This document shows, in pieces, positions 22,101-32,597 of a DNA stretch of 64,000 nucleotides. The notes under the pieces are model-generated. The model was not told the DNA's origin. It searched no databases and saw only the letters and a list, made by a program, of their open reading frames with translations. Within the stretch, counting starts at the first letter, position 1; every line of letters starts with the position of its first letter. The DNA lies in assembly GCA_013146195.2 (NCBI GenBank), contig CM028377.1, positions 109,010,540-109,074,539 of the forward strand, written 5' to 3'. The position numbers and the translations under genes were made by a program. The DNA is from Codonopsis lanceolata. Taxonomy: Eukaryota; Streptophyta; Magnoliopsida; Asterales; Campanulaceae.

Positions 22101-25100
22101 CCACTTACCACAGTCATTGCTACAAATTTAACGATTCACGGAATACATAGGACTTTGACAAGTTTCAACTTCCCCCACAATTGTTTATCTTAATAATGGA
22201 TATTATATTGAAACAACTTAACCTCTTGATATAAATAATTTCTATAATTGGCATGACAAAATAAGGAACAAATCTGAAATCCGTCATTGATATTGGCTTT
22301 GAACGGTAAGAATTTCTCAAACTGAATTCTAGAATTGTTACTTCATAGTTCTATGAGAAATATCCAGCTGTGCTAATAAGTGCTTTTCGCTTCAAACTGT
22401 CCTGGGTAGGCATACCTTCCAATTCCATTAACCATTATTTATTCGTAAATGATTCCAATTGAAATCCATGGAGTTTGTTAAATTGTTTTCTTTTCTCTGC
22501 TTTGGATCTAAGACATAAAGTTTGATGGTGCAACTGTCTACTGGGGTAAATGATGGTAACTATGGTGGAGTTCTTGACTTTGAGACTTATCTAGTTTCTT
22601 GTCCATAGAAGTAGAGGCAGCAATGAAGGAAATACTTACTGAAACTGGGGTCTCATCCTCTTGAACAGATTTTTGGGTAGATGCGTGTAAATTTCATCCT
22701 TATGATGAATCTATATCACAGTATCTTCAATCCAATATTGGTTATCTGATACCAAGATATGCAATTTTCAATACCCTTGGCAAATTTGTGTTCCTTTGTT
22801 AAGTTTTTTTGGGTGATTTCACTCCAATATAGGGTACTTGAAAGAAAATGGGTCTTTTTTTGAAACCCCCAAGCAAGGAGTAGTTTTAGTATAGTAGTAG
22901 AAGTAAGTTTTAGTTTGTGTTTTTTACATGTAACCCCATACACTGCCAGAAATTTTAGTTTTAGAAATTTGACCATTAACTTTTGAGTAATTTTTGTAAA
23001 AGGAAATGAATTTTTTGTATTTATTTGATAATTTTATGATAATGAGTATATGGGCGCCCATACCCAGTTATTACCCGCCCATTTATTCCCATGTTATTAA
23101 ATGGGCACTTACTCATCCGCCCATTTGAGCCCATTGCTAAAATGGGCGCCGCCCATTTGCCACCTCTAGTTGGAACCCAGTAAGCTGGACTGATAATAGT
23201 AACATCCTAAACATTAAGAACTTTCCTAGGGAAATTTTTATATTGAAGTTCTGGTAACATGAAATTTTGTGTATAAGCATTGGTCTTTGCAAGGATAATT
23301 TGTTTGTAGACTGAATTGCTATTGCTTGTCAGTTCAATGGGAGGATTTAGTATCCTGACTATGATATGAGTTACATTGATTTAAGAGCTACTATCTCCAG
23401 CTGTTTGTCCATATGCGTGAGATAGACTTAAATTAAGTCATTTTCTATTTGTTTTAGAAACTTATGGATGCCATGTGCATATCTAGGTTTTCACACTTGA
23501 TCTTGTATCATTAACCATGGTCACCAAAGCTGTTGCGGTTATGCTTAATAATTGATTATCCTTGCATTCATATTGTTGTTCCAGGTTGCTATTTTTGTGG
23601 TTTTAGCAATGGTACTAAGGCGCAAACCGGACGTCTTGATCAGTCTGTTGACCTTACTGAAGGAGAATCCAAAATATCAGGGACAAGAAAAGCTGCCGAT
23701 CCTTGTGTGGACTATCACTCAGGTAAGTCTTGTACAATGCTACACTAATGTTTCACCGGAAGAACAGTTTTCTGAATGGTAAAGATGGTTTTTGTAATTA
23801 ATCTCAACTTGATTACGGATTTATATAGGCCTGCCAAGGGGATCTGCCTGTGGGATTGTTCATGTGGGCACACTTCCTCTTGCCAGTTGTGAGCAGTAAA
23901 TCGTGTAATCCTCAATCAAGGGACTTAGTTCTACAGTTGGTTGAGAGGTTAGAAATCATTGCAATTGAACTCGGTAGCTATTCATTAGAATTTAGTCTAT
24001 AATCCTTCGGTTCTAACTTTCATCTACTCGTAATTATAGAATCGTATCTTCCCCAAAAGCTCGTACCATTCTTGTGAATGGTGCTGTAAGAAAAGGGAGC
24101 GCCTGGTTCCGCCGTCAGCTCTTGAGGATCTAATGAGAGCCACCTTCCCAGCACCTTCGGCTCGAGTTAAGGTCAGTGCTCTTTCAAAGCATATCATATG
24201 TTTCTGACAGTCTGCAAATTGGTATGTTTTTATTATTAAGGAAGTTGAGTCCAAGGAACTTGATGTGTATGTTTTTACTAGGCAACCGAGAGATTTGAAG
24301 CTGTATATCCTCTCTTAAAAGAGGTGGCGCTTGCCGTTTCTCCTGGAAGCAAAGCAATGAAGCAAATTACTCAACAGCTGATATACTCTGTCACCAAATC
24401 TGCTGGCGAAGGCAAGTGAGCTAGTTAAATCTTGATATAAATCTTATACAATTGGGCCTTAACCACAAAGCTTTTTGCAGGTAATTCTGCTCTAGTGAGT
24501 GAAGCAAGTGATGTATTCATATGGTGTTTGGTTCAGAATCCCGATTGTTATAAGCAATGGGTAAACAAAGCTGCATTTCATTCATTATTACTTGACTGCT
24601 TTAATTTATATCTCCTTTGTGTGGCCTTCATCTTACTTTTGGGTTTCTCGTCATGACTCTAAAAACAGGACAAGATTTATCTGGATAATCTCCAAGCGAG
24701 CGTTGTTGTTCTCAGAAAGCTGTCTGATGAATGGAAGGTGCACTCTGTTAAACATTCAAATGTTGAGCCTTTGAAGGTGGCGGTAAAGAGTTTTATGGCT
24801 AAGGTAAACCTTTGTTCTTATGGAATCATTGTCGGTTATTGTTAGGAAAGATAATTATTCTACACACAATCCGATTTTTGAAATTGTTTTCCTAAATCAA
24901 ACGAAATGTAATCGGACCAATAGATCATTTTTGTTAACTTTTCATTTCCTTTTCTTTTGCTCATTTAGAATGAAAAGGGCATTTCTAGTGATGGTGTTGA
25001 TGCTGCTCGTGTGGCGTTGTTCAAGGATGCTGAAAAGCAATGCAAGACAATATTGGGAAGGTTATCACGAGGTTATGGGATGGCAATGATGTTGGTTGCT

Positions 25101-25187
25101 GTTGGGATGGCTTTGGGTGTGGCTTTCATCATTCAAGACCCTCAGTCCTGGAACTTGAAGAAACTGGTAGATATCAACTTTTCTTAA
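19160..25187 (+). CDS. TMEM214-like membrane protein (DUF2359), ten exons, frameshift in exon 6
   Basis: Homolog of the plant TMEM214 family (Arabidopsis At1g70770/At1g23170 type), ER membrane proteins of unclear role in plants. Human TMEM214 acts in ER-stress caspase-4 recruitment. Exons: 19160-19627, 19738-19875, 20364-20540, 23585-23722, 23829-23947, 24040-24171, 24282-24411, 24481-24560, 24669-24803, 24969-25187. The product would be 578 residues. The N-terminus has HGWKTVSYKKSSRKQ and an acidic/Lys-rich region (about 90-140). The conserved core starts DSDLAVFLADIT; hydrophobic stretches include VAIFVVLAMVL and VGLFMWAHFLLPVV, with a C-terminal membrane segment near 541-561. All junctions keep frame except exon 6 (132 nt, one base short near 24091-24098). 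Intron 7 has a GC donor. Intron 3 is 3,044 bp. Confidence 0.93.
20541..23584 (+). other. Intron 3 of the TMEM214-like gene, unusually long
   Basis: GT...AG intron of 3,044 bp, against 90-500 bp for the others. It holds a hAT-like end at 23040-23168 and otherwise AT-rich sequence. 21198-21240 repeats a CTCTAGAAAAGT phrase twice. Confidence 0.8.
23040..23168 (-). mobile_element. hAT-like MITE end in intron 3
   Basis: On the minus strand it starts CTAGAGGTGGCAAATGGGCG and repeats TGGGCG several times, including the palindrome TGGGCGCCCA. GAGGTGGCAAA ends are common in plant hAT-type MITEs. The other terminus was not found. Confidence 0.5.
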
Positions 25188-26004
25188 AAGTTTTTTCTGC
25201 GGCCTCTCTTTTTAGAGGGAGGCTGATAAGCAAATGATGGCTTATGCCATCAATTACCGTATTATCTAAAACTATGTCAGGCTTAGACAACCTAGGTATC
25301 CCTACTAGAAAGGGGTGGAGCCAGATGAGTGAGTCAGTCTGTTTTAGGGCGTATAGCCAAATCCGTTGTGCTTTAGGAAACATAGATATAGGAAACACAG
25401 CTGTTAGAAGTTTTTTATGTTAAAGTTGGTTTTACAAAGTTAGTCAAAGTCTTCTTTGGGACCTTTTTATGTGACTAAGGGTCACGAGAACTGTGTAATA
25501 GGGTTTTATTTTATGACTTTCTGAATTATCCACAGTGGAGGTTATATTATATACATGGAATGAATGATGGGGAAATCCAGTTAAAAAGATTTTTGAATTT
25601 TTCATCTGCGCCCTTTATTTAAACATGGGAAAAATACATGAAATATAAAGCATCAAAGTGTTGTACTTATCTACCAGTGATTGTTTAGTACAACACATGC
25701 ATATTGTTGTGTTGGTCAAGTCGTCTGTAATTGGGTGGTGATAGACCTCGATTCTCATTAAGAGGTCAACGTCCATGGATTTCCTCTTTCAAGGGAAAGA
25801 TGGACCTGGTAGAGTTGTAGTCTATGAGAAAAGTATTGTTTTTGAGTTGTCTATTACCTGTGGATGTAGCAATGCAATTGCAGAAACAGTGGCACAACTG
25901 GACAAGGTTTGGCATTTGTTGCTACTAGGCTAGTGCGAGGGGGGGTGGGGGGGACAACTTGCCATGTTGTCTCCAACTTCCAACTTATTATCTGCATTTG
26001 CATG
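25188..26004. other. 3' flank of the TMEM214-like gene
   Basis: Probable 3' untranslated region and spacer. No further gene. 25936-25954 is a G-rich run (GAGGGGGGGTGGGGGGGAC). Confidence 0.4.
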
Positions 26005-26116
26005 TTTCATTTTATTTTATTTTATTTTTGGTTCAAAGGCTAGGACTCCAGGGATCGAACTTCTTCCCTATAAGCATTGAAGGACGACCCTTGGTACTAC
26101 TTGGCTGAATGTCGTG
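26005..26116 (-). mobile_element. tRNA-derived SINE
   Basis: On the minus strand a box-A-like CATTCAGCCAAGTAGTACC is followed by a box-B-like GAAGTTCGATCCCTGG about 40 bases later. It ends in an (AAAAT)n tail. This order is that of a SINE. It lies just upstream of MULE 4. Confidence 0.6.
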
Positions 26117-26173
26117 TTTCATTTTGATTTTTTTTTTTGGGTGAGGGGGGTATTGTGGAAAGTGTTTTCAATT

Positions 26174-26882
26174 GGGTGGCACTATATAGAACCCCATTTC
26201 CTAGAAGTATACCCCCTAAAAAAATCCTAACATCCTATTTGACCCTCCCCAATCCAAACATACCCCCTCCCTCCCACTGCCTTCCTCCTCCCTCCGTCCC
26301 GCCCACCGTATCTTCTTCCCTTTTTCCCTCCCCCACCCATTGCGTCTTCTTCCCCACTGACTGCATCCTCTTCCCTTATACCCCCTCCCACTTTGTCTCT
26401 TCCCTTCTCCGTTCCTCCTCCAGTTTACACAACTCTTTTCTTTCATTCTTTTTTTTTTTGTTTTCAACACTAATAATACTCCACCTCTTCCTTCCCATCA
26501 CATGCCCCTACCTCCCTTCTTCCCCGTCACCTCTCCTTTTTTTTCGATTTAACTCGGGTTGTTCGGTCGGCCATGGCTGACCAACCAACCCTAGTTGAAT
26601 CGGGAAAAAAAAAGAGGAAAAGGAGAAGGGAGGGAGATGGGTTAAACATAGGAAGAAGGGAGGAGGAGACGGGACTCTTGCTCGAGAAAGAAGGACGAGA
26701 CTGTGGCCAGAGATCGAGGTCGCTGGAATCGGGAGTGAGAGAGCAGATGGATGGGAGGGGTTATAATTAGAGGACTCAAAGGGAGGGAGGGAGCTATGTT
26801 TGGATTGATGGGAGGGAAAAATAGGAAGTTTTGGTTTTTGGGGGTGTACTTGTAGGAAACGAGGGTGTATTGAGAGCTGCCC
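26174..26882. mobile_element. Mutator-like element 4 (short, 9-bp duplication)
   Basis: Flanking 9-mers TTTTCAATT (26165-26173) and TTTTGAATT (26883-26891) match at 8 of 9. Ends are GGGTGGCACTATATAG and, reverse-complemented, GGGCAGCTCTCAATAC. Arms of about 100 bp share ATCCAAACATA and CTCCCTCCC. The inside is strongly pyrimidine-rich on the left half and purine-rich on the right half, so the whole can fold. No transposase. Confidence 0.75.
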
Positions 26883-27122
26883 TTTTGAATTACCTTGTGA
26901 AGCATGGTTTTGAAAAACAGGATAAGTAGCTAAACCATCTTTTCCTTTACTCCCATACTGCTGCACTATAGAGATGAATATACGGTTAAGGTGTACTAGT
27001 CTACTAGACTTGCATATTTACAGAAAGTAGTAGGCTGGCATCACATGGTTAGCTGTTCATTGCCTTTTGCTCAATTTATTTTTAGAACTAGAAATGGTTG
27101 CATTGCATGTGATATGCATTTA

Positions 27123-27447
27123 GGGCTCGTTTGATGCAGCGTTTTGAAAACGCAGCGTTTTCAAAACGGAGTTTTAGTGCTTGTTTAGTGGAGCGTTTTA
27201 GTCAAAACGTTGGTAAAAAACGCAGCGTTTTCTCTTTAAGTGTTTCAATGCGCGTTTTTAAAACGCGGCGTTTTAAAAACGTGGAGCGTTTTAAAATGCT
27301 CCACGTTTTTAAAACGCTGCATTGAAACACTTAAAGAGAAAACGTTGCGTTTTTTATCTGCGTTTTGACTAAAACGCTCCACCAAACAAGCACTAAAACT
27401 CTGTTTTAAAAACGCTGCATTTTTAAAACGCAGCACCAAACACACCC
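27123..27447. mobile_element. Foldback Tourist/Harbinger-like MITE, near-perfect palindrome
   Basis: TTA duplications at 27120-27122 and 27448-27450. Ends GGGCTCGTTTGATGC and, reverse-complemented, GGGTGTGTTTGGTGC. The two halves of about 160 bp are inverted copies joined near 27285, sharing TTTTAGTGCTTGTTTAGTGG, TCTCTTTAAGTGTTTCAATG and GTGGAGCGTTTTA. Dominated by AAAACGC/GCGTTTT blocks. Confidence 0.9.
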
Positions 27448-27604
27448 TTAGTTTTATATTCTTCACTAATAGTCAATGCGTTATTTTGATTTTTGTCATT
27501 CGGAAGAGCTAAGCCGTTCACTTTCTTGATATCGTTTTGACTTTGTTTTTCATTTGTGTCACTAACTTTTTTCTCTCTTATTCTATTTTCAATTTGAGTA
27601 AGTC

Positions 27605-27745
27605 TCCATTAAAATCGTTTTAATTCGTAAGACGGAATTCCACCCTCATATCTTAACCCACCAACACACAATGAGTCGGGTAAAAAAGATCCGTCTTACA
27701 AAAAAAAATCTATAAAATCGTTTTACCCAAGTTTTTACAATTCTT
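27605..27745. mobile_element. MITE of the GTAAGACGG family, copy 2
   Basis: Inverted ends: ATCGTTTTAATTCGTAAGAC on the left, and AAAACGATTTTATAG with GTAAGACGGATC on the right (reverse-complemented). The centre ATATCTTAACCCACCAACAC matches copy 1 at 13096. Non-coding. Confidence 0.65.
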
Positions 27746-27808
27746 TTTTTACAAAATAAACTTAAACACCAAATTAAGTGACTATGGATTTACTGTCGGG
27801 GTTCACAT

Positions 27809-30800
27809 TGTAACATCCCAAACTCGATATCGATACCGCGGTCCCATAATTTGACCACGTCACTTACAATAACATCTTAAAGTCATAAATATTCCCAACT
27901 CAAAATAAATAAACCTTAAATCATCTTTAAATAAAGTCAAATAACCCAATAAACTTCACTACAAACTTGATGCTAAATAAAAGTAAATCATTCTTAATAA
28001 GTCATCCTTTATCTTAAATAATGTTTATATCCAAAATCTCTCGGAACCGTCATCATGGTTTGTCCGAGTTAAGTCTTCTCATAATTCCTACTCATTACCT
28101 GAAGAAGGAGAATTTGAAAGAAAATGGTGAGCGAACAATGCCCAGTAAGATCATATACAACCCCTCCGGTTACTAAGGAGGAGTTGACCAGAAATAAATC
28201 AGAGATGAATAAATTTCAATATTCTAAGTTCACAGTTCAAGTATCGATAAGCGGAAGCAATTTATCAAATTTTCAATTCAAAATAAAAAGGAAGTCAAAT
28301 GAAAATTTAACAACAAAACGACTCGAGTGATCAACCATCACCAACCGTCCCATACCGATTGGAGACAGTAAATTACTCACAGAATCTCATGATCATAAAA
28401 CAATTTTTAAATATTTACTCCGAAGAGTATCGATAAGCAGTTCAATAATTACTCCGAAGAGTATCGATAATTCGATCATGTTTGGTATATCCGGATAACC
28501 ATATACCACTAGCTAGGTGGTATTCGATAAGTTCGATCATTCAATAATTATGCTCACATTTTATGTGGCATTCGATAGTCATAAAAATCATTTAAATGAT
28601 CATGGCAGAGTTTCAAGGAAACGATAGTCAAATTTTACTACAAGGGTTATGCATCACAAAAATTATGCATCATAAAATTTTACATCGCAACAATAATATA
28701 TTTCATGTAGGAAGAATAACTAACATGAAATTCAATAATTAAGTGAATTCAAACGCGAATCAATTCATGATTTTCGAAGAAGTACAATCGACAGAATTTA
28801 AATCAATTACCGACTCAAGTCGGCGTACGTTTCAAAAGAATATCGATGTCAATAAATAAATTGGAAGTCTAACGGAGGATAAACAAAAATAGAGACTACA
28901 AGAGGTATAATCCCTTACCTTAGTGATGCTGCTAAAAAATATCCTGAGCACACAGTACCGCTACCCACGCTTAACCGAATCTAAATAAAATACAAAATAT
29001 AATTTTAACTTTAGAGACTTTTAAATAATATTAACAAATTTAAATTATAACTAATCACTTCTAAATATATAGTTAATGAAACTATTATGGATTGTTTAAC
29101 AACTTTTGTAATTTATATTTCCTAACAAGCTACCCCAAAGTACAAGGAAAAACAATTCAAAAAAAAAAAAAAAAACACGAACGATCACCTTAAGTTGTTT
29201 GCCCCAAATCTAATAAAGCATAATACTCAAATTAGGATTTTTTAAGTTTGGGCCTTATTTTATCTAAGCTTGTTTAAACAAAAATAAAAGAAAATTTTCA
29301 CCAAAGATATTTACTAAGGGTTTTAAAATTCTAGGGACCATCCTGCAATTTCAAAAATCAGTAAGCCATAGTCCAAAATTTTTGGGGGTGTGGTTGAAAA
29401 TTACTACCATCATCTTCACCAAAACAGCTCCTTGTTTTGGTGATAGCTTCCCGCCATTGCCATTAGTATACATAACTAAACTAACATCAATCTATTATAC
29501 CAACCAAAAAAAAATCCAACTTTGTAAAACTCATGCATTCCATTGACTGTCATCCCAAGGTCAACAATTTAAAACAAAAACCTTGTTTGGGTCACTGCCA
29601 CAAAATATACTTTCTGTATGTGTAATAACATTACCCATTTGCTTGAAGTTGGAGTACAAAATTTATAAAGTATATTATACATCACACTACTTGATTGTTT
29701 CTTCTCCAATAACTCCATGTGTTCAGTTCGTCACTCTCGTCGTTGCTTCAAAAAAAAATTCTTTTGATACTATATTGCTTATTCAACACTTCTCTTCATT
29801 CAACCCAATTCCAAAAAGAAAAGAAAGTCCAATATATAATCAACACGACAAAAATCGAAACAAATCGTTTGGATACGAAAGGATCTCTACCTTGATTAGG
29901 CTTTGCATCACAACCGACTAGATCGATTTCTTCTACCGTCGACTGTCTCTCTCACCCGTTCTCTTCCCGGAAGAACTTCTTTGCTCCAAGTTTTTGGCTC
30001 TCTCCTCTCTATGCTAGCTTTGGAATTGTTATTTAAGATTTAGTTAAGTTTTGAGTAAAGAGGAAAGGGTTATTTTTGGATTGTCAAATTGTGGCATTTA
30101 TCAAATACATCCATTTTACCCGATTGATGAACATATATAGCCTTTGACTAACCAAAGAAGAGATTTGACGAAACTGTCCCTGGTCGACTAGACGACCACA
30201 GTGGTCGACTAGTCGACCACACTGGTCGACTAGGTGGTCGTCTAGTCGACCACTGTGGTTTCATCTTCGTCTTCTCCGACGACAATGATGTTCATCTTCG
30301 TCCGGCGTTCGGCGTCTGGCGTCTGGCGTTCGACGTCTGGCGTCTGGTTCATCTTCATCTTCGTCTTTTTCATCCCCAGCCTTCATCTCCGACCAAGATC
30401 CCGCCCTAGCCTCCATTTCTGGCCAAGATCCCCATCGCAATAACTCTCTCCCTCTGTTCCACCATGAACGCAGTCACCGGCGACGCCATGAACGCAAATG
30501 GTAGGGAAAGGGTATTGATGACATTTTTAGATTAAAGTGGCTATAAAAGTATATTTTTTTAAGTGAGGTTATAAATAACCAAGTCATCTTTGACTTGGCC
30601 ATTTGTGTAAATGCCCCTTGTCGATTGGTAGCCCCAATGCCCTGAACTCTCCGCTCCAACTCTCCGTAGAGTCTGCGTCTCTTCCCTTTCTTTTTTTTTT
30701 TTTTCATTTTGCTATGATTATTATTATGCTAAAATATTAATTGTTATTATTAGTTAAAGAAACTTAAGTTTGATGGGCCAAGCCCAACCTCAAAATATTA

Positions 30801-30964
30801 TAGGTAATGTACACCAAGCCCACTAAAATTAAACTCAATGTACTAGGCCTAAACTAATTTTAATAAACTCCAAATTGAATAATTAAGCCCACAATAATTA
30901 TTGATATTTAGTATAAATTAATAAAATAAAATTTATTTTAATATAGAAAATTTGGGGTATTACA
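27809..30964. mobile_element. 3.16-kb solo-LTR candidate with 5-bp duplication
   Basis: The element starts TGTAACATCCCAAAC and ends TTTGGGGTATTACA, is flanked by CACAT on both sides (27804-27808, 30965-30969), and has TG...CA ends. A 5-bp duplication and these ends fit a solo LTR of a large LTR retrotransposon. The termini are also inverted repeats of about 14 bp. No gag or pol domain is readable inside. A non-coding large retrotransposon derivative is the main alternative. Confidence 0.6.
30181..30252. repeat. Cluster of perfect palindromes
   Basis: GTGGTCGACTAGTCGACCAC (30201-30220) is a 20-bp perfect palindrome. TGGTCGACTAGACGACCAC (30181-30199) has its exact reverse complement at 30234-30252. 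The whole could form a cruciform or hairpin. It lies inside the solo-LTR candidate. Confidence 0.85.
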
Positions 30965-31116
30965 CACATGTTGGTTTTTAGATTTTTATTTTATAGTTAC
31001 TAAAGAAAAAGTAAGAGTGAGATATAAAAAAGTTGTTGCGGCCAACCAAAGAGAAAGTAAAAACTAGAAACCAACGTTTTAAATCTTGAAAGCAGAAGAG
31101 AGCCTAAATTATGAAG

Positions 31117-31236
<120 letters not shown>

Positions 31237-31614
31237 CGGGGAGAAAGGGATATTTGAAATGAAGAGTACTAAATTTACCAATGTAAGTAAGTTTTTCTTG
31301 AAAAATTTGTTCTCGTGCTCCCTTGAAAAGGAGAAATTTGTTGATATGTGTGTCGTTGGTGTAAACTAAATACAATGGCAAAAGAAGAAAAAGGCTTACT
31401 TGATACGTCTATTAGTTAGAGATTATTAATATTGTTTCCTCTTTGTCTCAAAGTATATATTTATTTACTTTCTTATAAAATTTAGAAAGCTTTCTTTTAG
31501 ATCAATATTTTAGAAGTATATAGAATCTACTTAATGTCCACAATATAATAATTTTTTATATTTTTTTTCAAAGGTTGGAGAGGAAATAGATCGAATTATA
31601 TATATATATATATT

Positions 31615-31910
31615 TTGTGTGGCTCGAACAAAGGTGCTTCTTGTGAGACTTTGAACATCCGACCTCTCGGTTGAGAGTAATGAAGTATCAGGGTGCCCCT
31701 TATAAAACTTGAACACTCGACCTCTCCGTTAAGATAAGTGAGTAGTTAAATGGGGGCTTGAACAACAACGGTGCATCTGAAAAGACTTGAACATCCGACC
31801 ACTCTATTAAGAGCTGTAAAATCCAGTTTCTTTAGTAAGACTTGAATACACGACATTTCCGTTAAGAGAAGTGAGCATTACCAGTTGAGTTAGAGCTCGT
31901 TGCTTCCACA
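31615..31910 (-). repeat. tRNA-like unit with repeated box-B blocks
   Basis: On the minus strand a box-A-like AGCTCTAACTCAACTGGTAA near 31890 is followed by four spaced blocks of the type GTTCAAGT-TT, each 65-75 bases apart and each preceded by TCTTAACGGAGAGGTCG-like sequence. This looks like a tRNA-derived SINE whose right half was duplicated in tandem. It does not fold as a normal tRNA. Confidence 0.5.
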
Positions 31911-32597
31911 ATATAATAATACAAGTACACATTGGAATATATAATAGATATCAAAAGTAAATTTATAAATAATTAATACTAGATCTTCGTGTCTGTGTCT
32001 ATGGCACGGTGTCCGTATATCTGATTTCGTCAATTAAAATGACAGTGTCTAAACAGGATGTGCAATTTTAAAAAATGTTATAATTGAGTGGTGCATTGCT
32101 TCAAGTGATAGTTGAATGATTGATGTTTTATAAGGAGTGACTGTTTAGAAGATTAATCGCAGGGTGTGACTTTATAATACGAAGATAAAACATATAGAGA
32201 AGAAAAAATGGTGACTGCTCATAATATTAATTATATGAGGTGACTTGTAATAGGAAAAAAAATAGTGAGTTAAAAATAGATAATTACTCACACTTGTGAA
32301 TGTGAGGGTGAATTTTAACCGTTAAAATTTTAAAATAATTTAATCTCAACCTCTGAATAGCCCTAGTCAATCACCTATCTGTTTTATAACATAGATTTAT
32401 AAAGAAAAAATAAAGAGAAAAGCTTTTTCGGATATATCAAACCCCTCCTTAGATAATATTTAAAAAGAAAAAATAGAGAGAAAAAATTTCCCAAGTATCT
32501 CAAACCCCTCCTTGCAGTTGCAGCTTCTCACTATCTCCCTCTCTCTGTCGCTCCTTCTATTAATCGTTCTTAACGAGAGATTTTCTGACCTTGTATT
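31911..32597. other. AT-rich intergenic DNA
   Basis: No coding signal. 32390-32510 has an imperfect direct repeat around AGAGAAAA-CTTTTTC and TATCTCAAACCCCTCCTT (two copies, about 70 bases apart). Confidence 0.4.

Noticed and set aside
26137..26966. Pro/Ser-rich and Arg-rich open frames
   Set aside because: They come from the CT/GA-rich body of MULE 4 and have no domain.
28124..28330. 68-codon frame in the solo-LTR candidate
   Set aside because: Low-complexity Asn/Lys/Ser peptide without homology signal.
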